Shown one piece after another: positions 6,184 through 9,512 of a DNA stretch of 9,512 bases. Each line of letters starts with the position of its first letter. Position 1 is the stretch's first letter. The stretch spans positions 1 to 9,512 of the forward strand of contig JAEUMU010000079.1 in NCBI GenBank assembly GCA_016791325.1. The letters are read 5' to 3'. The notes under the pieces are model-generated. The model was not told where the DNA came from and searched no databases. It saw only the letters and a list, made by a program, of their open reading frames with translations. This DNA is from Hyphomonadaceae bacterium (lineage in GTDB: Bacteria; Pseudomonadota; Alphaproteobacteria; Caulobacterales; Aquidulcibacteraceae). A program made the position numbers and the translations under genes.

Positions 6184-6199
6184 GCGTCGCGCGCGACGC
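6184..6199. repeat. Perfect 16-bp palindrome
   Basis: GCGTCGCG followed directly by its reverse complement CGCGACGC, with no spacer. It lies in non-coding DNA between the membrane-protein gene and ompA, so coding constraint does not explain it. It could be a dimeric regulator site or chance in GC-rich sequence. Confidence 0.5.
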
Positions 6200-6220
6200 C
6201 GCGCCAGGGGCGAAGGGGAC

Positions 6221-6248
6221 GGGGCCGCGTCGGGAGGGGCGCGGCCCC
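6221..6248 (+). repeat. 9-bp GC hairpin in the ompA upstream region
   Basis: GGGGCCGCG (6221-6229) pairs perfectly with CGCGGCCCC (6240-6248) around a 10-nt loop. The downstream bases include CCTTTTCCCTTTT some 15-30 nt later, not directly adjoining, so an intrinsic terminator is not clear. It may belong to a structured RNA. Confidence 0.4.
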
Positions 6249-6491
6249 ATTCCCTCCGGCGGGCCTTTTCCCTTTTACGGAGCTGGCGCGCCCTAAAATC
6301 AACGGCCGGCGAAAAAATTGCAGCCCCGGCTGGACAAACATGGACTCCTTACGGCGGCGGCGCCAAAATTCAGCCCAACGACCCATGTTGGGAACCAGCG
6401 TTGGGGTGTAGGTGTTGTCCGGGGGGGCCCGTTGGGGGCTCTGCAGGCAACCCGCACGCTCGCTGGCGTCCAGTGTGAGTTGTGAGCGCGT

Positions 6492-6519
6492 TTGGCGCGA
6501 AGGCTTGCGCAATTAAACT
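6492..6519 (+). promoter_or_regulatory. Candidate ompA promoter
   Basis: TTGGCG (6492-6497) and TAAACT (6514-6519), 16 nt apart, each match 4 of 6 positions of the sigma-70 consensus. This is the most AT-rich spot just upstream of the gene. Transcription would begin near 6526 and give a leader of under 30 nt ending in the strong GAGAGGGG ribosome binding site. Assigned by position and hexamers only. Confidence 0.35.
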
Positions 6520-6553
6520 GGGCGCAGGGGATACCACTTTGAGAGGGGTGACA

Positions 6554-7570
6554 ATGAAATCGCGCATCACCAAAACCGTTGCGCTGGCGGCGCTCATGGC
6601 CGGCGCGGCCGGCGCCGCGCACGCGACCGAAGGCTGGTACGGCCGGGCTGACCTTGGCTATTCCGTGGATGGTAGCGAAGAGTCCGGCAATCTGAGCGTT
6701 GGTCTCGACAACGACTGGAGCCAGCATCTCGGCCTCGGTTACGCGTACCAAAACGGCTTCCGTCTGGAAGGCGAGCTTGGCCATCGCTTTAACCGCGTTG
6801 AGACGACCCCGTTCTGGCAGGACGGCGACGTCCATGCTTGGACGGCGATGCTGAACCTTTTCTATGATTTCAACCGCGGCGGTGCGGTCGAGCCGTATAT
6901 CGGCGTCGGCGTTGGCGCTGCGCGTTTGACCTCGAACGCGACGTTCCTGCCGAGCCGCTGGCGCGACGAAGACACCGTGCTGGCCTATCAAGGCTTGGTC
7001 GGCATCAACTTCCACGCCACCGAGCAGCTGAGCCTCGACGTCGGCTACCGCACCATTTGGGCGCCGGAAGCCTCGTTCGCCGGCACGCCGGTTGCGCGCG
7101 AAGTCGATTATGAGCACAGCGCCGTGACGGTCGGCCTGCGTTGGCAATTCGCGGGCGCCGCCCCGCCGCCGCCGCCGCCCCCGCCGCCACCTCCGCCGCC
7201 GCCGCCGCCGCCGCCGCCTGTCGCGACGTGCCCGACGTCGGAGTTCGTTGTGTACTTCGAGTGGGATCGCTCGAACCTCAACCCGGCCGCGCTCGAAACG
7301 ATCGATGCGGCGGTTTCTCGCGCGCGTCAGTGCAACGTCGGCGGCGTCGTCGTCGTCGGCCACACCGACACGTCGGGCTCGACCGCCTACAACCTGGGCC
7401 TCTCGGAACGCCGCGCGTCGGTGGTCCGCGATGCGCTCGTGGCGCGTGGCATCAGCGCTGGCTCGATCACGTCTCAGGCCCGCGGCGAAACCGATCTCGC
7501 CCGTGCGACCGCTGACGGCGTGCGTGAGCCGCTGAACCGCCGCACCGCGGTGACGATCACCTTCCGCTAA
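6554..7570 (+). CDS. OmpA-family outer membrane porin with peptidoglycan-binding domain
   Basis: A 338-residue outer-membrane protein linking the membrane to the cell wall. The signal peptide ends after AHA (22-24). Residues 25-200 alternate polar and aromatic/hydrophobic strands (WYGRADLGYSV, HLGLGYAYQNGFRLEGELGH, VTVGLRWQF), as in an 8-stranded OmpA barrel. Residues 204-222 are 19 consecutive prolines. From 223 comes the OmpA C-terminal domain: YFEWDRSNLNP (234-244) and GHTDTSGS...YNLGLSERRA (269-288), with D272 and R287 the expected diaminopimelate contacts. Cysteines 226 and 260 could form a disulfide. ATG 6554 has GAGAGGGG (6541-6548) 5 nt upstream; the earlier in-frame starts lack this and would spoil the signal peptide. 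Followed by a strong terminator, so probably monocistronic and highly expressed. Confidence 0.94.
   Translation: MKSRITKTVALAALMAGAAGAAHATEGWYGRADLGYSVDGSEESGNLSVGLDNDWSQHLGLGYAYQNGFRLEGELGHRFNRVETTPFWQDGDVHAWTAMLNLFYDFNRGGAVEPYIGVGVGAARLTSNATFLPSRWRDEDTVLAYQGLVGINFHATEQLSLDVGYRTIWAPEASFAGTPVAREVDYEHSAVTVGLRWQFAGAAPPPPPPPPPPPPPPPPPPPVATCPTSEFVVYFEWDRSNLNPAALETIDAAVSRARQCNVGGVVVVGHTDTSGSTAYNLGLSERRASVVRDALVARGISAGSITSQARGETDLARATADGVREPLNRRTAVTITFR
7163..7219 (+). repeat. CCG-type trinucleotide repeat encoding 19 prolines
   Basis: Fifty-seven bases of proline codons, 15 of 19 being CCG, broken by CCC, CCA and CCT near the middle and a final CCT. It forms the linker between the barrel and the wall-binding domain of the OmpA-family protein. 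Such tracts change length by replication slippage, and proline runs need elongation factor P for efficient translation. Confidence 0.9.
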
Positions 7571-7592
7571 TTCAGTTTCGGCTGAATGAGCT

Positions 7593-7623
7593 AACGGGCC
7601 CGGCCAAAAGCCGGGCCCGTTTT
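7593..7623 (+). terminator. Intrinsic terminator after the OmpA-family gene
   Basis: AACGGGCCCGGC (7593-7604) pairs over 12 bp with GCCGGGCCCGTT (7610-7621) around a CAAAA loop and runs into TTTT at 7620-7623. It lies 22 nt after the stop codon. This is the clearest Rho-independent terminator in the window and separates ompA from the M20/astA operon. Confidence 0.92.
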
Positions 7624-7671
7624 GCTTGTCCTGATGGTTGCGCGGGCTGGACACCCCTGGCGGCGCTCGGC

Positions 7672-8949
7672 ATGGTCCCGCGCATGTCGCCAGCACCGAT
7701 CGTCAGTTCGGCGTCGCCCGATTGGGCCTCGGCCGCGGCGCCGGCATTAAGCAGACTCGACGCCGCCGCTGAACTGATCGTTCAGCGCACTGAGGCTTGG
7801 TCAGCTATCAATTCTGGGTCGCTTGAGCGGGAGGGGCTCGCGCGCATGTGCGACGCGCTTTGCGCGGCGTTCGCTGCGTTGCCGGGCGTGCTTGAGCTGC
7901 TTCCGCTTGCCCCAACAGAGCGCATTGGCGCCGATGGGCTGGCCCGAACTATCGAGCACGGTGTGGCCATTCGCGTCCGCGTGCGCCCTGAGGCCCCGGT
8001 GTGCATCGCGCTGACTGGCCACTACGACACCGTATTTCCCGCCGCTCACGCCTTTCAGCACCCTTGGCGCGAGGGATCGCGGCTACGCGGGCCCGGCGTG
8101 GCGGACATGAAGGGCGGATTGACGGTCATGCTGGCGGCACGTGAGGCAATTGAGGCGACGCCAGGCGCGAATGGCGTGGGCTACGAAATACTGCTCAGCC
8201 CGGATGAGGAGATCGGTTCTCCCGCCACCGCCTCTTTGCTCGCAGATCTCGGCGCCCGCGCGGCGCTGGGCATGACCTACGAGCCAGCTATGGCCGATGG
8301 GGCCCTGGCTGGCGAACGCAAGGGATCGGCCAATTACAGCTTGGTGCTGAAAGGCCGCGCGGCTCATGTGGGGCGGGCATTCGCCGATGGCCGCAGCGCT
8401 GTCATAGCCGCAGCGGAAGCGGCGCTGTCGCTCGACAAGCTCAACGGGGCGCGGGAGGCCGTTACGTTCAATACCGGCGCAATTGACGGCGGCGGGCCCA
8501 GCAACGTGGTGCCCGATTCAGCAGTGCTTCGCTTCAATGTGCGCGCCCCGGACGCGGCAAGCGCTGCCTGGGCGGAGGGGCAGGTCTCGGCCATCGTCGC
8601 CGCCGCCGCTGCGCGCGACGGGATCAGCGCACATCTCCATGGCGGTTTCACGCGGCCGCCAAAGCCGTTGACGCCCGCGCAACTGAGCATGATGGGCTGG
8701 ACACAGAGCGCAGCCGCGATGCTCGGCGTTGACATACAATTCAAGAGTTCCGGGGGCGTGTGCGAGGGCAACAATCTCGCGGCGGCGGGATGTCCCAATA
8801 TCGACACGCTCGGGCCGTGCGGCGGCGAATTGCATAGCGATGGTGAGTTCGCCATCATTTCAAGCTTCGCCGAGCGCGCTAAGCTGTCGCTTCTGCTGCT
8901 TGCCGGCGTTGCGCAGGGCGCGTTCGATGCAAAGGGGCTGCGCACATGA
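7672..8949 (+). CDS. M20-family zinc metallohydrolase of the arginine succinyltransferase operon
   Basis: A 425-residue peptidase M20 (carboxypeptidase G2 / ArgE / DapE-like) protein. The two-zinc site is intact: H117 and D119 in TGHYDTVF, D145 in GPGVADMKGGL, catalytic E179 and zinc ligand E180 in SPDEEIGS, E204 in YEPA, and H388 in CGGELHSDGE. The lid/dimerisation domain lies between about 215 and 330, with H232 in GRAAHVGRAF. Family members hydrolyse amide bonds of N-acyl amino acids or terminal glutamates. The stop overlaps the astA start by 4 nt (ATGA), so the two are translated together. This suggests it acts in arginine catabolism, perhaps removing succinate from N-succinylglutamate in place of AstE; that is inference. 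ATG 7672 or ATG 7684 could be the start; neither has a clear ribosome binding site. Confidence 0.9.
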   Translation: MVPRMSPAPIVSSASPDWASAAAPALSRLDAAAELIVQRTEAWSAINSGSLEREGLARMCDALCAAFAALPGVLELLPLAPTERIGADGLARTIEHGVAIRVRVRPEAPVCIALTGHYDTVFPAAHAFQHPWREGSRLRGPGVADMKGGLTVMLAAREAIEATPGANGVGYEILLSPDEEIGSPATASLLADLGARAALGMTYEPAMADGALAGERKGSANYSLVLKGRAAHVGRAFADGRSAVIAAAEAALSLDKLNGAREAVTFNTGAIDGGGPSNVVPDSAVLRFNVRAPDAASAAWAEGQVSAIVAAAAARDGISAHLHGGFTRPPKPLTPAQLSMMGWTQSAAAMLGVDIQFKSSGGVCEGNNLAAAGCPNIDTLGPCGGELHSDGEFAIISSFAERAKLSLLLLAGVAQGAFDAKGLRT

Positions 8950-9512
8950 GCGCGCCCGCCTACGTCATGCGCGCGGCTGGCCCAGGGGATCTGCAGCATT
9001 TCAAGCAGCTGCGCGACATCGCGGGGCCAGGGTTCACCAGCCTTATGCTGGACGATCGCGCTCTGGAGGCAAAGCTTGCGCTTTCGGCGGATAGCTTCTT
9101 GAGCGCCGGGGCCAACCCAGGGGCCGAGCGCTACATGATTGCGCTCGAGCATATCGAAAGCGGCGAAGTCGTCGGGTGTTGCGGTGTGAAGGCCACGATC
9201 GGCGAAACGCCGCCATTCTTCAATTTTCGCATCATACGTGAGGCGCAATCTTCGGTCGCTGCGGACCGGCGGTTCGATATACAGGTCCTTATCGGGGTCA
9301 ACGATTTTACCGGCTGCAGCGAAGTCGGTTCGTTGTTCGTGCGGCCGGAGCACCGGCGCGGGGGCGTCGGGCGCGCGCTGGCGCGGTGCCGTTATCTGTT
9401 GATGGCTGCTGCCCCTCACCGGTTTCACGCCCAAGTCGTTTCTGAGTTGCGCGGCGTGGTCTCTCCGGAGGGTGTTTCACCTTTCTGGGAGGCCGTGGGG
9501 CGCCACTTTTTT
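8946..9512 (+). CDS. astA: Arginine N-succinyltransferase, C-terminus cut off by the window edge
   Basis: The frame is open from ATG 8946 to the last base (189 codons); the family is about 340 residues, so roughly the first half is seen. It transfers succinate from succinyl-CoA to the alpha-amino group of arginine, the first step of the ammonia-producing AST pathway that turns arginine into glutamate and succinate. It has the GNAT fold. The N-terminal AGPGFTSLMLDD and the central EVGSLFVRPEHRRGGVGR (126-143), which includes the acyl-CoA-binding loop, are typical, and RGVVSPEGVSPFWEAVGRHFF (169-189) is a strong AstA signature. It begins inside the stop of the M20 gene (4-nt overlap) without its own spaced ribosome binding site, so translational coupling is likely. 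astD and astB are expected to the right. Confidence 0.95.
   Translation, partial: MSAPAYVMRAAGPGDLQHFKQLRDIAGPGFTSLMLDDRALEAKLALSADSFLSAGANPGAERYMIALEHIESGEVVGCCGVKATIGETPPFFNFRIIREAQSSVAADRRFDIQVLIGVNDFTGCSEVGSLFVRPEHRRGGVGRALARCRYLLMAAAPHRFHAQVVSELRGVVSPEGVSPFWEAVGRHFF

Larger units (their letters stand above)
6009..6553. other. 545-bp gene-free region upstream of ompA
   Basis: No convincing coding frame lies here; the open frames are unsupported by ribosome binding sites or recognisable protein. The left part holds the start signals of the minus-strand membrane protein, including three CCACA copies (6085, 6091, 6101). The middle has a perfect 16-bp palindrome and a GC hairpin. The right part holds a CCCAAC/GTTGGG hairpin and a candidate ompA promoter. 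Its length leaves room for a small RNA or a long ompA leader, neither of which can be shown from sequence alone. Confidence 0.6.

Noticed and set aside
6299..7696. Long open frame (465 codons) on the minus strand opposite the OmpA-family gene
   Set aside because: It reads antisense to a clear OmpA protein, is very arginine-rich, turns the proline repeat into a poly-Arg run, and matches no family. It is a GC-rich shadow.
8364..9434. Open frame of 356 codons on the minus strand opposite the M20 gene and astA
   Set aside because: Both plus-strand genes are well supported with intact catalytic motifs; the antisense product has no recognisable domain.

Overview
The window looks like ordinary chromosome of a high-GC alphaproteobacterium, probably near Caulobacterales/Hyphomonadaceae. 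This is inferred from the base composition, the protein sequences, the OmpA-type porin with a poly-proline linker, and an arginine succinyltransferase operon led by an M20 hydrolase. No transposase, integrase, CRISPR array or rRNA is visible.

Layout. (1) 1-1672, minus strand: the methylmalonyl-CoA mutase small subunit (mutA), open through the left edge. A 77-bp gap separates it from a divergent nitronate monooxygenase-type flavoenzyme (1750-2712, plus). (2) 2852-3860, plus: three tightly packed small genes, each 11 nt from the next. They are a holin-like two-helix membrane protein, a secreted helical protein and a small helical protein. The set resembles the small-gene end of a phage lysis/tail module, but no endolysin is visible. 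The first gene's Shine-Dalgarno sequence lies inside a perfect 8-bp hairpin. (3) A large inverted-repeat element (3869-3950) sits just before glycerol kinase (glpK, 3959-5446), whose stop codon is in the loop of an 11-bp hairpin. (4) tRNA-Lys(UUU) at 5504-5579 converges, with 6 nt between, on a minus-strand single-pass membrane protein with a Pro/Ala-rich tail (5586-6008). That gene has a run of eight C between its ribosome binding site and its ATG. (5) About 545 bp without a gene holds several palindromes and hairpins and ends in the ompA promoter area. (6) The OmpA-family protein (6554-7570) has 19 consecutive prolines between barrel and peptidoglycan-binding domain, and is followed by a textbook intrinsic terminator. 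(7) An M20 metallohydrolase (7672-8949) overlaps astA (8946 to the right edge) by 4 nt, opening an arginine succinyltransferase (AST) catabolic operon.

How the parts relate. Most of the window is metabolism and envelope: propionate/methylmalonyl-CoA, nitronate oxidation, glycerol entry, arginine catabolism and outer-membrane anchoring. The three-gene phage-like cassette is the accessory-looking part. The most testable ideas are translational masking of the holin-like gene, the M20 enzyme standing in for AstE, and C-tract length affecting expression of the tail protein.
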